A stretch of 64,000 nucleotides of DNA from Symbioplanes lichenis (GCF_030709675.1 NZ_JAUZQD010000004.1:434001-498000); one strand, 5' to 3'. Positions 44,644 to 53,968 are shown, counted from the first letter of the stretch. The notes: generated by a model from the sequence alone, not told the origin. Made by a program: numbers and translations.

Positions 44644-46050
44644 TCATTTAGTTGATTCGTCAAGCAAAGCGAGGCGCGGCCACAGCTCGGCCAAGGTCGC
44701 GGCGCCGGCCAGCAGCACGTCGATCGACACGCTCTCGTCGCCGTCGTGCCAGTTGTCCTCGGGCAGTCCCGTGCCGAAGAAGATCACCGGCGCGCCCGTC
44801 TTGCGGGCCAGCAGCTCGGCCGGCCCGCCTCCGGCGTTGCCCATGCGCCCCACGGGACGGCCGAAGCCGGCCTCCATCGCCTCGGCCAGGGCGGCCACGG
44901 CGGGATGGTCGCGCGGCGTCCGGTACGGCTCCTGGTCGGTCGGGCTGCCCACGGTCAACTGGTGGTCCACCCGGTCGTCGAGCGCGTCGGCGACCCAGCG
45001 GCGCACCTGCTCGGCCACCTTCTCCGCGCGCTGCCCGGCGGCCGTACGGATGCTGATCGTGGCCGTGGCGACGGCCGGGATCGCGCCGCGCGACGGGCCG
45101 GTGTCGGTGCCCGACTCCAGCGAGATGACCTCGGCGGCCGGCCGGGCCCAGAGCCGTTCGAGCACGGTGAAGCCCTCCTCGCCGCCGATGCTGCGGGTGT
45201 GCGAGCGCTCGAGCCAGTCCTCGTCGCTGTAGGGCAGGGCCGCCAGCTCCGCCCGGGTCTGCTCGGTGGGCTCCGTCACGTCGTCGTAGAAGCCGGGCAG
45301 CGTGATGCGCCCCTTGTCGTCGTGCAGCCGGGCCAGCAGTCCGGCCAGCGCGACGGCCGAGTTGGGCGCCGGGCCGGAGACGGCACCGCTGTGGATGTCG
45401 GTCCGGGGTCCGTACACCTCGATCTGGGCCAGGACCAGGCCGCGCAGGCCGAGGCAGACCGCGGGGTGCTCGGCGTGCCACAGCAGCGTGTCGGAGAAGA
45501 CGACGAGATCGGCGGTCACACCGTGCTCGTCCAGCAGATCCGACAGCGACGCCGATCCGGTCTCCTCCTCGCCCTCCACGAGCACCTTGACGGTGACGGC
45601 GGGGGCGGCGCGGCCGGTGACGGCCAGGTGGGTGCGCAGGCCCCAGAGGTGGGCGAGCACCTGCCCCTTGGCGTCCGAGGCGCCCCGGCCGTACAGGCGG
45701 CCCTCGCGCAGGACCGGCTCGAAGGCCGCGGTCTGCTCCCAGGTCCCGTCCTTGGCCGCGCGGACGTCGTGGTGGCTGTAGACGAGCACCGTCGGGGCGC
45801 CGGGCGCGGCGCACCACTCGGCGTGGACGGCGTTCGCGGACCACATCTCGACTGTCGGAAATCCGATCTCGGAAAGGGTGCCACGCAACCAGTTCACAGA
45901 TCGAAGAACATCTATTTCATGCTCCGGCGCGCCGGCCACGGACGGCACGCGCAGCCACTCGGCCAGCTCGCGTACCAGCTCAGCGCGGTTCGCGGACAGA
46001 TGACGGGCGGCGGCGGACGGTGCGGATCTCGGGCTCACCCGGCGGCGCAT
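44644..46050 (-). CDS. M20-family metallopeptidase (dipeptidase)
   Basis: 468-residue zinc dipeptidase of the M20/DapE-carnosinase group. First metal site in VLVYSHHDVRAA, then GRGASDAKGQVLAHLWGL, the catalytic and metal Glu pair in VEGEEETGS, and the SGPAPNSAVAL region of the lid domain; a His near the end (NWHDGDESVSIDVL) completes the site. No signal peptide, so cytosolic. ATG 46050 (MRRRVSPRS) is used; a later GTG is possible. It would release amino acids from dipeptides. Divergent from the GPP34 gene. Confidence 0.9.
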   Translation of the reverse strand: MRRRVSPRSAPSAAARHLSANRAELVRELAEWLRVPSVAGAPEHEIDVLRSVNWLRGTLSEIGFPTVEMWSANAVHAEWCAAPGAPTVLVYSHHDVRAAKDGTWEQTAAFEPVLREGRLYGRGASDAKGQVLAHLWGLRTHLAVTGRAAPAVTVKVLVEGEEETGSASLSDLLDEHGVTADLVVFSDTLLWHAEHPAVCLGLRGLVLAQIEVYGPRTDIHSGAVSGPAPNSAVALAGLLARLHDDKGRITLPGFYDDVTEPTEQTRAELAALPYSDEDWLERSHTRSIGGEEGFTVLERLWARPAAEVISLESGTDTGPSRGAIPAVATATISIRTAAGQRAEKVAEQVRRWVADALDDRVDHQLTVGSPTDQEPYRTPRDHPAVAALAEAMEAGFGRPVGRMGNAGGGPAELLARKTGAPVIFFGTGLPEDNWHDGDESVSIDVLLAGAATLAELWPRLALLDESTK

Positions 46051-46182
46051 ACCCCGGCCGGAAGGGGCCACACCATAGTCGACAGACCACTGAGCGGTAA
46101 GTATCTTGTCTCCTGATTGCCTAGCTGAGCGCGCCACCGATCAGCTCCGCGGAACCGTCCCGCCAGCTCGAAAGGGAAAACC

Positions 46183-46815
46183 GTGCAGCCCCTCGCCGAC
46201 GACCTGTTCCTGACCGCCCACGACTCCGTGCACGGCCGCTGTCTGCTCAGTCCCGCCATCCTCGGCCTCGGCCTGGGCGGCGCGGTGCTCGCCGAACTGG
46301 TGCTCGGGCGCCGGCTCGACATCCGCGGCGACCACCTCGCCCTGCTCGACGACCGGGCCACCGGCGACATCGCGAGCGCCGCGGTGCTCGGCCACATCGC
46401 CCGGGACCACAACCGGGGCGTGCGCGACTGGATCGCGTACCTGGGCAGCGGCATCGCGCCCGACCTGGTCGGGCGCCGCCTGGCCACGACCGGGCAGGTC
46501 CGCCGCCGCGCCCGCCGCTCGTTCTTCGGCACCCGGCTGGTGACCGAGCCGGTCGACTCGGTCGCGTCCGGGCGGCCGGGCACCCGGGTCCGCGTCGCCG
46601 CCGAGCGGCGCGAACGGCTGCCGCAGGAAGACCTCACGCTGGCCGGGCTGATCTTCGCCACCGGCCTCGACCAGTACACCCTCGCCACGCTCGGCCGGGC
46701 CGACCGGGCGCACCTCCTCGACCAGCTGCGCCGGCGCCTGCCGGAGCCGCTGCAGCGCCTCCTCGGCCACGCCGAGGCCGCCGTCGGCGAAGCCGTCCTG
46801 GCCCGCCGGGCCTGA
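46183..46815 (+). CDS. GPP34 (GOLPH3/Vps74-like) family protein
   Basis: 210-residue protein: LADDLFLTAHDSVHGR at the start, LGLGLGGAVLAELVLGRRLDI, IARDHNRGVRDWIAYLGSG and the basic RRRARRSFFGTRLVTEPVD, all typical of the GPP34 family. Eukaryotic relatives bind phosphatidylinositol 4-phosphate at Golgi membranes; the bacterial ones, common in actinobacteria, have no known role but may bind membrane lipids. GTG start with a GAAAGGGAA tract upstream. Followed 24 bases later by the amino acid permease, perhaps in one transcript. Confidence 0.88.
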   Translation: MQPLADDLFLTAHDSVHGRCLLSPAILGLGLGGAVLAELVLGRRLDIRGDHLALLDDRATGDIASAAVLGHIARDHNRGVRDWIAYLGSGIAPDLVGRRLATTGQVRRRARRSFFGTRLVTEPVDSVASGRPGTRVRVAAERRERLPQEDLTLAGLIFATGLDQYTLATLGRADRAHLLDQLRRRLPEPLQRLLGHAEAAVGEAVLARRA

Positions 46816-46839
46816 AATTCCCCCTCGAAGGAGAACCCC

Positions 46840-48429
46840 TTGCCCTCCAGCCATGCCCTCACCGCACCCGTACGGGTGTCGGCCGCGCTCGCCCGGGACC
46901 GCCTGGGCGTCGCCGCCGTCGTGTTCTTCGTGATGTCGGCCGCCGCGCCGCTCACCGTCGTCGCCGGCGTCGTCCCGACCGGTCTCGCCGTCACCGGGCT
47001 CACCGCCATGCCGATCGCGTTCCTCGTCGTCGCGCTCGTGCTCGCGGTGTTCTCGGTCGGCTACGTCGCCATGGCGCGGCACATCGCCAACGCGGGCGCC
47101 TTCTACGCGTACATAGCCCGCGGCCTGGGCCGTCCCCTCGGCGTGGGTGCCGCGTGGGTCGCGCTGGCTGCCTACAACAGCTTCCAGGTCGCCGCGTACG
47201 GAGGATTCGGGGCGATCGCCGCGCCCCTGGTCGGCGACTGGACGGGCGCCGACCTCCCGTGGTGGCTCATCGCGCTCGCGGCCTGGGCGCTGACGGCCGT
47301 CCTCGGTGTCCGCGACGTCGCCGTGAACGGCCGCGTCCTGGCCACCCTGCTCGTCGCGGAGGTCGTGCTCGTCGTGGTGTTCAGCGTCACCGACCTGACC
47401 ACCGCCGGCTTCCGCCCCGACCTCGCCGCGCTCGACCCCGCCGGGCTCACCGGGGCCGGGGCGGGCGCCCTGCTGGTCATGGCCGTCACCGGCTTCGTCG
47501 GCTTCGAGCAGTCCGTCGTCTTCAGCGAGGAGTCGCGCGACCCGCGCCGGACGGTGCCCCGGGCCACGTACGTCGCCATCGCCCTCATCGCCGCCCTCTA
47601 CGCCTTCGCCTCCTGGGCCATGATCTCGGCCGCGGGCGCCGGTGCCGTCAACCGGGCCGCCGCCGAGGGCCCCGAGCTGTTCTTCGTGCTCGCCGCCGAC
47701 CGGCTCGGGACGGCGGCGGTCCACCTCGGGCACGCCCTGTTCCTCACGTCCCTGGTCGCGGCCATGATCTCCTTCCACAACATCATTTCCCGGTACGCGT
47801 TCGCGCTCGGCCGCGAGGGTGTGCTGCCCCGGGCGTTCGGCCGCACCGTGCCCGCCACGGGCGCCCCGAAGAACGGCTCGCTCGTGCAGTCGGCGTTCGG
47901 GCTGGCGGTGATCGTCGCGTACGGGGTGCTCGGGGGTGATCCGCTCGTGCAACTGTTCTTCTGGGGCGGGACGGCCGGCGGGCTGGGGGTGCTGCTGCTG
48001 ATCACCGTGACGTCGGCGGCGGTGGTCGCGTACTTCGGCCGGCGCGCGCAGCTCGAGAACGTCTGGCGCCGGCTGCTCGCTCCCGGCGCCGCGACGCTGC
48101 TGCTGGCGGGCATCACGACGCTGACGATCGTGCACCTGGCGACCGTGCTCGGGGTGCCGCCGGGGTCGGCGCTGACGCGGGTGCTGCCGTGGGGTTTCCT
48201 GGTGCTCAGCGGGCTGGGTGTGTGCTGGGCGCTGACGCTGCGGCGGTTGCGGCCGGCCGTGTACGAGGGGATCGGGCGGGGGGCTCGTGCCTTCTCGTTC
48301 TCCTCCTTCGGCCCCGTGCGCTCCTTCGGCCCTGACCGTTCTTCCGGCCCTGACCTTTCCTCCGGCCCTGACCTTTCCTCCGGCCCTGACCTTTCCTCCG
48401 GCCGCGGCGGTGCGGGGGACGGCCGGTGA
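46840..48429 (+). CDS. APC-family amino acid permease with repeat tail
   Basis: 529-residue permease with twelve predicted TM helices. Family features include VVFFVMSAAAPLTVVAGVVP near residue 25, GFVGFEQSVVFSEESRDPRR (~220-240) and a C-terminal half with LGHALFLTSLVAAMISFHN. TTG start with AAGGAGAA seven bases upstream. The last ~35 residues are an unrelated low-complexity tail (SSGPDLSSGPDLSSG) encoded by five 18-bp tandem repeats. Imports or exchanges amino acids; specificity unknown. Stop overlaps the GNAT gene (GTGA). Confidence 0.9.
   Translation: MPSSHALTAPVRVSAALARDRLGVAAVVFFVMSAAAPLTVVAGVVPTGLAVTGLTAMPIAFLVVALVLAVFSVGYVAMARHIANAGAFYAYIARGLGRPLGVGAAWVALAAYNSFQVAAYGGFGAIAAPLVGDWTGADLPWWLIALAAWALTAVLGVRDVAVNGRVLATLLVAEVVLVVVFSVTDLTTAGFRPDLAALDPAGLTGAGAGALLVMAVTGFVGFEQSVVFSEESRDPRRTVPRATYVAIALIAALYAFASWAMISAAGAGAVNRAAAEGPELFFVLAADRLGTAAVHLGHALFLTSLVAAMISFHNIISRYAFALGREGVLPRAFGRTVPATGAPKNGSLVQSAFGLAVIVAYGVLGGDPLVQLFFWGGTAGGLGVLLLITVTSAAVVAYFGRRAQLENVWRRLLAPGAATLLLAGITTLTIVHLATVLGVPPGSALTRVLPWGFLVLSGLGVCWALTLRRLRPAVYEGIGRGARAFSFSSFGPVRSFGPDRSSGPDLSSGPDLSSGPDLSSGRGGAGDGR
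48310..48399. repeat. Five 18-bp tandem repeats in the permease tail
   Basis: Units start at 48310, 48328, 48346, 48364 and 48382; the last three are identical (GGCCCTGACCTTTCCTCC). Being a multiple of three, changes in copy number would lengthen or shorten the tail (SGPDLS) without frameshift. Confidence 0.9.
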
Positions 48430-49061
48430 GCGGGGATGGGATCCGGCCGGCGCGGGAGGACGAGGCCGGGGCGGTGGGGGCGCTGATCGGGCGCGCCTTC
48501 GACCACCTGCCGCAGAACCGGGCGCTGGTGCCCGACCCGGCGGCGCGGCTCCGGGTCATGACCGGCTTCTTCACGCTCATGACCGAACTGGCCGCCCCGC
48601 CGGCCGGGCGCGTCGAGGTCATCGGCGGACCGGACGGCACGCCCGTCGCGGCGGCGGTCTGGTTCGACCGTACGCTGCCGGGCGTACCGCCGGACGCGTA
48701 CGGTGACCGCCTCGCCGCCGTCGCCGGCCGCTGGGTGCCGCACTTCGCGGCCCTGGAGACCCTGCTCGAGGAGCATCACCCCGACGTGCCGCACTGGCAC
48801 CTGGCGTTTCTGGCCGTGCACCCGCACCACCAGCGCGCCGGGCTGGGCTCGGCGCTCCTGCAGCACCGGCACGCCCGGATCAGCGCCCCGGCGTACCTGG
48901 AGGCGACCAACGCGTTCAACGCCCAGCTCTACCGGCGGCACCACTACCGGCGGCTGGCGCCCTACGAGATCCAGCTCCCGGACGGCACCCCGTTCTACCG
49001 GCTGTGGCGCCCCCACCTCACCCCTTCGGCGGTAGCGCGCCGCCCGTCCCCTGCTCCATGA
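48426..49061 (+). CDS. GNAT-family N-acetyltransferase
   Basis: 211-residue acetyltransferase. Acetyl-CoA motif LAFLAVHPHHQRAGLGSALL (~134-152), then the YLEATNAFNAQLYRRHHYR helix-strand typical of the C-terminal GNAT half. The GTG start overlaps the permease stop by four bases, so the two are co-translated, suggesting an amine or amino acid substrate related to the permease (inference). Confidence 0.88.
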   Translation: MSGDGIRPAREDEAGAVGALIGRAFDHLPQNRALVPDPAARLRVMTGFFTLMTELAAPPAGRVEVIGGPDGTPVAAAVWFDRTLPGVPPDAYGDRLAAVAGRWVPHFAALETLLEEHHPDVPHWHLAFLAVHPHHQRAGLGSALLQHRHARISAPAYLEATNAFNAQLYRRHHYRRLAPYEIQLPDGTPFYRLWRPHLTPSAVARRPSPAP

Positions 49062-49100
49062 TCATCTGAAGTTTCGTACCCGCAGGCGGGAGGCTCCGGC

Positions 49101-49568
49101 GTGTCCATGACCATCTGTGTCCTGGGAACCGTCCTGGCCATGGCCGGCCACTTCCCCCACCGTCCCCGCCTGTGGGTGCCGCACCTCATCGGCCTGGTCG
49201 CCATGGTCGCCGTGGCTCTCGGCCGCGGCGGCGACCTCACCCGCTGGACCGGCGCGGCAGCCCTGGCCCTCGCCGCCGCGGTCGCCGTCGCCGGCCTCCC
49301 CGTCCTGCGCGACCGCCTCGAAGCCACCCTCGACGCCGCTGCCATGGCCCTCTTCGTGCTCATGATGCCGCCCATGACCGCCGGTCATCACCACGCCGCC
49401 CCGGGCGGACCAACCCTGATCGCCGCCGTGGCGGTCCTCGCCGTCTGGACCGCCGGGCGAGTCGGGACAGCCCGCTTCCTGCCCGCCTCGGGCGCCGGCT
49501 CGCTGCGCCGCGTCAACACGGCGGGCTCGGCCGCCATGTTCGCCGGCATGACTCTGATGCTCGCCTGA
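49101..49568 (+). CDS. Small His-rich multipass membrane protein (DUF5134-like)
   Basis: 155-residue protein with about five hydrophobic segments. A cluster MMPPMTAGHHHAAPGG in a loop near residue 95 contains several Met and His residues that might bind copper; related DUF5134-type proteins in actinobacteria share such a loop. Terminal helix AGSAAMFAGMTLMLA is Met-rich. GTG 49101 with GGGAGG about eight bases upstream. Function unknown; metal binding is an inference from composition. Confidence 0.65.
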   Translation: MSMTICVLGTVLAMAGHFPHRPRLWVPHLIGLVAMVAVALGRGGDLTRWTGAAALALAAAVAVAGLPVLRDRLEATLDAAAMALFVLMMPPMTAGHHHAAPGGPTLIAAVAVLAVWTAGRVGTARFLPASGAGSLRRVNTAGSAAMFAGMTLMLA

Positions 49569-49578
49569 GTCCGCGACA

Positions 49579-50778
49579 TCACGCCGCGGGAAGCTCCCGC
49601 CCCAGGCGGCCCAGCGGCGACAGCCCGATCAGAATCGGCGACAGCAGCGTCCCGGCGGCCGCGAGCAGCAGCGCCGGACGCAAGCCGATCCGCCCGGCGA
49701 GAAGCCCACCGGCCAGCGAGCCCAACGGCGTCGCGCCCATCCCGGCGAACGTGATCGTCGCAGCGATCCAGCCCTGGATCGCCGGGGCCGCGACCGCTTG
49801 CCGCACAGCCATCATCGTCACGTTGACCAGTTGCCCCAGCGCCCCGAAGACAAAGTTGATCACGAAAAGCAGGGCCACCCCGGCCCACGGGATGCCCAGC
49901 AGGACGCCGTCCCCGACCGCGGCCGCGGCGACGAGCACCGGACCGTAGCCGTAGCGGCCCGGCAGGCGCGCCGCCAGCAGCGAGCCCACGAGAGCGCCCG
50001 GTCCCGTGGCAGCGAGGACGAGCCCGATCTCCGCCCCCGACAGCCCCTGCTCGCGAGGCAGGAATACCAGATAGGCGGTCATCAGGGCGGCGAACGAGAA
50101 CTGGAACGCGGCCGACGCCAGCGCCATCGTGCGCAGGAGCGGATGCCGGGCCACGAGACGCAGGTGCCGCCAGAGCCCGCCCGGCTGCGGCGCCACCTGC
50201 TCCCGGTGCCGGATGCGCGCGATCGACCCGAACGACACCACGAAGAAGAAGGCGCCGGCCGCACACGCGATCGGCGCCGACAGCAGTGAGACGAGGGCGC
50301 CCCCGAGCGCCGGGCCGCCGAGCTGGGCGGCGGACCGGCTGCCCTCGATCGCGCTGTTGCCCTGCAGGAGCTGGTCACGGCGAACCAGCCGAGTCAGGGA
50401 CGTCTGATAGGCGACGTCGAAGAGCACCGACAACGACCCGACAACGAAGGCGCCGGCGAGCAGCGCGGGCAGGCCGAGCCCGGTCAGGGGGACGAGCACG
50501 GCGATCGCCCCGAGCGCCAGGGCGCGGCCGGCATCGCTGAGGACCATGACCGTACGGGTGCTCCGGCGGTCCACCCAGCCGCCCGCCAGCAGGGTCAGCA
50601 GCAGCAACGGCGCCTGCCCGACGGCCCGCAGCACGCCCAGCTGATCCGGGGCGGCGTGCAGCGAGAGCACGGCGACAAGCGGAATGATCACCAGGCCGGT
50701 GTGCTCGCCCAGCTGGGAAGCGGTCTGCCCGGCCCACAGCCGGCGAAAGTCAGAATGGCGCCACAAAGACGGCAGCAC
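49579..50778 (-). CDS. MFS transporter (EntS/MFS_3-like)
   Basis: 399-residue MFS protein with twelve TM helices. Start MLPSLWRHSDFRRLWAGQTAS is the hallmark of the MFS_3/EntS group; loop 2-3 contains GWVDRRSTRTVMVLSD and LTRLVRRDQLLQGNSAIEGS follows TM4. Such proteins export siderophores, macrolides or other drugs. GTG start. Convergent with the membrane protein gene at 49101 (11 bases between stops). Substrate unknown. Confidence 0.9.
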   Translation of the reverse strand: MLPSLWRHSDFRRLWAGQTASQLGEHTGLVIIPLVAVLSLHAAPDQLGVLRAVGQAPLLLLTLLAGGWVDRRSTRTVMVLSDAGRALALGAIAVLVPLTGLGLPALLAGAFVVGSLSVLFDVAYQTSLTRLVRRDQLLQGNSAIEGSRSAAQLGGPALGGALVSLLSAPIACAAGAFFFVVSFGSIARIRHREQVAPQPGGLWRHLRLVARHPLLRTMALASAAFQFSFAALMTAYLVFLPREQGLSGAEIGLVLAATGPGALVGSLLAARLPGRYGYGPVLVAAAAVGDGVLLGIPWAGVALLFVINFVFGALGQLVNVTMMAVRQAVAAPAIQGWIAATITFAGMGATPLGSLAGGLLAGRIGLRPALLLAAAGTLLSPILIGLSPLGRLGRELPAA

Positions 50779-51145
50779 GAAGGAGTCCCTTACGACAGAG
50801 GGAACGTGCCGCGCAACGGGGCAGCACGCGATGACCGATAAGCGTCAGCGCGTGCGGGAGGGACCGGGCATGCCCCCGAACCTAGCCCGGGGCGGTCGAT
50901 CCGCGTAAGCCATTTTTCGCCCGCCCCGGGAATCGGCTAGTGCTCCGCCGCGTCGGGCGGGCCACGATCTCCCCGCGCACGGCCGCTCCCGCGCCGGCGG
51001 CTCACCGCCCGTTGTATACGCCATCCAGTTGCATTCTCAGCCCATTTCGGGGTCATGTGGTGACGATGATTACTTCCTGGCAATTGGCACGCCGGATCGT
51101 CATTTCGATGCGACATCCGGGGCGGGCGGGAGGACAATTTTCGGC
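50779..51145. other. Intergenic stretch, no supported gene
   Basis: About 370 bases between the divergent MFS gene and the repeat-containing frame. Composition drops in GC around 51020-51130. It should hold both promoters but I cannot point to convincing -35/-10 boxes. GGGAGGAC at 51129-51136 serves as ribosome binding site for ATG 51146. Confidence 0.5.
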
Positions 51146-52429
51146 ATGGGACAGCTGGAATTTTTCAGCCGGGCGCAGGTGGCCGGGATGCGGGATCGCA
51201 CCCGGTCGCGGCGCTGGTGCCCGGAGCGTGAGCAGTTCCGGCGCGAGCAGCGGGAGCGGCGCGACTGGGGCAAGTTCCGGCTGCACACCCGGCGACTGGC
51301 TGAGCTGCGGGCTCGGCGCGCGGGTCGCGGTGCACCAAGCGCAGGTTACCCCGGGAGAGTGCTGCCTTCCGGCCCGGTGCGCCCCCGGCCCCGGCCCGTC
51401 CCCGCCGCACCACAGCCCACCGCACCACAGCCCGCCGCACCACAGCCCGCCGCCCCGCCCATGCCGCCGCCCGCGTCGCCGCCCGTCAATCCGCTCACCG
51501 CGGCCGGGTTGCCGCCCACCTCAACCGCATCGCAGCCCACCGCGCCGGCCGCGTTGCACACCCCGCCTCCGCCGTCGTCCGCACCGCCGCCTGTCAATTC
51601 GCTCACCGCGGCTGGATTGCCGCCCACCTTGGCCACATCGCGGCTCACCGTGCCGCGCATCCCGCCCGCGCCGCCGCCCGACAGACCGCTCACCGTGGCT
51701 GGGTTGCCGCCCACTTCAGCCGCATGGCGGCCCGCCGTGCCAGCCGTGTTGCCGCTGGCTGCGCCGCTCGCCCCCGGTTGCACTACAGCCGAGGCGTTCT
51801 GGGCTGTGCTTGTTGCGATCCATTCCCGCACGGCCGCCATCTGCACCGCGGCCATCTGCACCGCGGCCATCTCCACCGCGGCCATCTGCACCGCGGCCGT
51901 CTCCACCGCGGCCGTCTCCACCGCGGCCGTCTCCACCGCTGGTTGCTGCTCGTGTCGCCGCGCCGTCGGCTGCTCATCGCGCGCGGGCCCGTCGGTCTAC
52001 GCAACCCTCACGGCCGACCCCTGGCCGTCTCCGCCGCGCTGGCCCGTCCGGTCTGCTGCTGATCGTTGCCGGCTTGCCGCTGGTCGGTTCTGCGCGAGGG
52101 GCCGCCTACCCCCAGGCGCCATGCACCGCCGTCTGCCCCACGCGCCATGCACCGCCGCCTGGCGCAGCGTGCCGCTCTCCTGGGCCCGCGAACGCCACGG
52201 GCGCCGACCCACGGGCGCCGACCACGAGCATTGCCGGCGCCGGCATGCGTCCGGCGCGGCTGAGCACCGTGCGCGGCGGCACGAAACGAGCGGGGGTGCG
52301 ACGGAACCAGCTCCACGGCCAGGGCGCGATCGCCCGGATCCCGGCCAGGGTGCTCGCCCGGCCAGGGTGCTCGCCCGGCCAGGGTGCTCGCCCGGCCAGG
52401 GTGCTCGCCCGGCCGGGGCACCTCGGTGA
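51146..52429 (+). CDS. Pro-rich, repeat-expanded protein, probably degenerate past its N-terminus
   Basis: The first ~60 residues (MGQLEFFSRAQVAGMRDRTR ... FRLHTRRLAELRARR) are a well-coded basic helical region with a good ribosome binding site. After residue ~85 come low-complexity blocks: three 15-bp repeats (51406-51450), three imperfect copies of a Pro-rich block around LTAAGLPPTS, seven 15-bp repeats (51836-51940) giving TAAICTAA units, and four 17-bp repeats (52341-52408), which cannot keep one frame. A coding-like stretch (VETTIQTGRGPVDLSETRAV) continues in another frame to a stop at 52613. The gene is probably broken; the original family is not recognised. Confidence 0.4.
   Translation: MGQLEFFSRAQVAGMRDRTRSRRWCPEREQFRREQRERRDWGKFRLHTRRLAELRARRAGRGAPSAGYPGRVLPSGPVRPRPRPVPAAPQPTAPQPAAPQPAAPPMPPPASPPVNPLTAAGLPPTSTASQPTAPAALHTPPPPSSAPPPVNSLTAAGLPPTLATSRLTVPRIPPAPPPDRPLTVAGLPPTSAAWRPAVPAVLPLAAPLAPGCTTAEAFWAVLVAIHSRTAAICTAAICTAAISTAAICTAAVSTAAVSTAAVSTAGCCSCRRAVGCSSRAGPSVYATLTADPWPSPPRWPVRSAADRCRLAAGRFCARGRLPPGAMHRRLPHAPCTAAWRSVPLSWARERHGRRPTGADHEHCRRRHASGAAEHRARRHETSGGATEPAPRPGRDRPDPGQGARPARVLARPGCSPGQGARPAGAPR
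51836..51940. repeat. Seven tandem 15-bp repeats
   Basis: Units of GCC(A/G)TCT(G/C)CACCGCG at 15-base spacing from 51836 to 51940. Confidence 0.9.
52341..52408. repeat. Four perfect tandem 17-bp repeats
   Basis: Unit CCGGCCAGGGTGCTCGC starting at 52341, 52358, 52375 and 52392, with a degenerate fifth unit after 52408. Since 17 is not a multiple of three, each added unit shifts reading frame. Confidence 0.92.
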
Positions 52430-52609
52430 CGGTCGATCACACGAGCCGGTTCTCGTGGACCAGCGCTTCCCTGAACAATCGCCGGTCACCGTGGAGACGA
52501 CGATCCAGACCGGCCGCGGACCCGTCGACCTCAGCGAGACCAGAGCCGTCACCTTCCCGGCCCCCAGCGAAACCGCTCCGCGCGGGGGTGAGGACACCGC
52601 CGGCCACCG

Positions 52610-52894
52610 ATGAAACCCGCCGGGTGCCGGCCGCTGCTGTCTCGGCCGATGGTGAGGATCGGGCCGCCGCCGGCCGTGGGCATGCCGGGGATGTGCCGCG
52701 AGGCCGGAATCCGGGTCAACGCGGTTGCTCCCGACGCCACTCGTGCCACCATGGTCGGCGACCCGAAGGCCGTTCGCCTCACCGCGGGGGCGGGCCGCCG
52801 GCGCACCATGGGCGGCATGGCCGGAGCCGACACGGTCGCCGCCGCCATCACCGGCGTCGTCCTCCCCGTCGACGGCGACTCAAGCGCGGTCTGA
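52610..52894 (+). pseudogene. C-terminal fragment of a short-chain dehydrogenase
   Basis: The frame ends with REAGIRVNAVAPDATRATMV (SDR GIRVNAVAPG motif with Gly replaced by Asp) and AGADTVAAAITGVVLPVDGD followed by SSAV (SDR ending, normally VDGG). The N-terminal two thirds, including cofactor and catalytic motifs, are missing; the preceding ~25 residues are unrelated. A remnant adjoining the repeat-riddled stretch. It is not related in position to the SDR at the window start. Confidence 0.75.
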
Positions 52895-52918
52895 GCAGGG
52901 CAAGCCCGGGCCAGGCAA

Positions 52919-52950
52919 AGAAGCCCCCGGCGCCGTTGCCGGGGGCTTCT
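52919..52950. terminator. Strong bidirectional hairpin after terC
   Basis: 13-bp perfect stem (52919-52931 with 52938-52950, AGAAGCCCCCGGC) and 6-base loop, ten bases beyond the terC stop and 24 bases after the SDR fragment stop. Confidence 0.85.
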
Positions 52951-52960
52951 CTGGCTCGGG

Positions 52961-53968
52961 TCACCGCTTGGCGTCCTCCTCCTGCGGTGAGGTCACCCGG
53001 AGGCTGCCGGCGTGGGCCTTGGCCTTCGGGTCGTTGCGGGTCTTGAGCAGGCTCGCCACCGTGGTGATGGTCAGGATGGCGAGGATGACGATCAGGGAGA
53101 CCGGGGTGCTGATCTCGGGGGCGCCGTGCCACAGGTCCTGGTGGAGCCAGTGCAGGACCAGCTTGGCGCCGATGAACATCAGGATGATCGAGAGGCCCAC
53201 CGACAGGTAGACCAGCCGGTCGAGCAGACCCTTGACCAGGAAGAACAGGGCGCGCAGGCCGAGCAGGGCGAAGGCGTTGGCGACGAAGACGATGTACGCC
53301 TCCTCGGTCACGCCGAACACGGCCGGGATCGAGTCGAGGGCGAAGAGCAGGTCGGTGCTGCCGATGGCGATCAGCGTGATGAACAGCGGGGTGGCCGTCC
53401 GCTTGCCGTCGACCCGGGCGAAGAGCTTGCCCCCGTGGAACTTCTCGGTGACGGGGAACATCTTCTTGGCCGCCTTGACCATGGCGTTGTCGCCGACGTC
53501 GGGGTCCTCGTCGCGGTGCCGGAAGAGCTGGACGGCGGTCCAGATGAGGATCAGCCCGAAGATCAGGAACATGAACGAGAACGCGTTGAGCAGCGTCGCC
53601 CCGAGCGCGATGAAGATGACCCGCAGCACCAGCGCGATGATGATGCCGAAGGTCAGGACCTCCTGCTGATATTTCTGGGGCACCGCGAACGTGCTCATGA
53701 TGATCACGAAGACGAAGAGGTTGTCGACCGACAGACTCTTCTCGACGATGTATCCGGCGAAGTACTCCGTGCCGTGGTCCCAGCCCACGATCTGGGCGAA
53801 GACCACGCCGAACAGCAGCGCAACGGCGATGTAGAAGACCGACCAACCGGCGGCCTCACGGAACCCGACGGCGTGCGGGCGCAGCACACCGAGGGTCAGG
53901 TCGAGGGCGAGCAGGGCGACGATGACACCGATGGTGATCGTCCAGCCGAGCGCGGTGACCTCCAGCAT
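52961..53968 (-). CDS. TerC-family integral membrane protein
   Basis: 335-residue TerC/Alx-like protein with about nine TM helices. Conserved acidic motifs include FAGYIVEKSLSVDNLFVFV (~75-95) and STDLLFALDSIPAVFGVT (~200-220). Family members export manganese, often at the translocon, or contribute to tellurite resistance. ATG at 53968 with GGAGG ten bases upstream; a longer in-frame start at 54124 would add a non-conserved tail. I looked for a yybP-ykoY manganese riboswitch in the ~200-base leader and could not support one. Confidence 0.93.
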   Translation of the reverse strand: MLEVTALGWTITIGVIVALLALDLTLGVLRPHAVGFREAAGWSVFYIAVALLFGVVFAQIVGWDHGTEYFAGYIVEKSLSVDNLFVFVIIMSTFAVPQKYQQEVLTFGIIIALVLRVIFIALGATLLNAFSFMFLIFGLILIWTAVQLFRHRDEDPDVGDNAMVKAAKKMFPVTEKFHGGKLFARVDGKRTATPLFITLIAIGSTDLLFALDSIPAVFGVTEEAYIVFVANAFALLGLRALFFLVKGLLDRLVYLSVGLSIILMFIGAKLVLHWLHQDLWHGAPEISTPVSLIVILAILTITTVASLLKTRNDPKAKAHAGSLRVTSPQEEDAKR

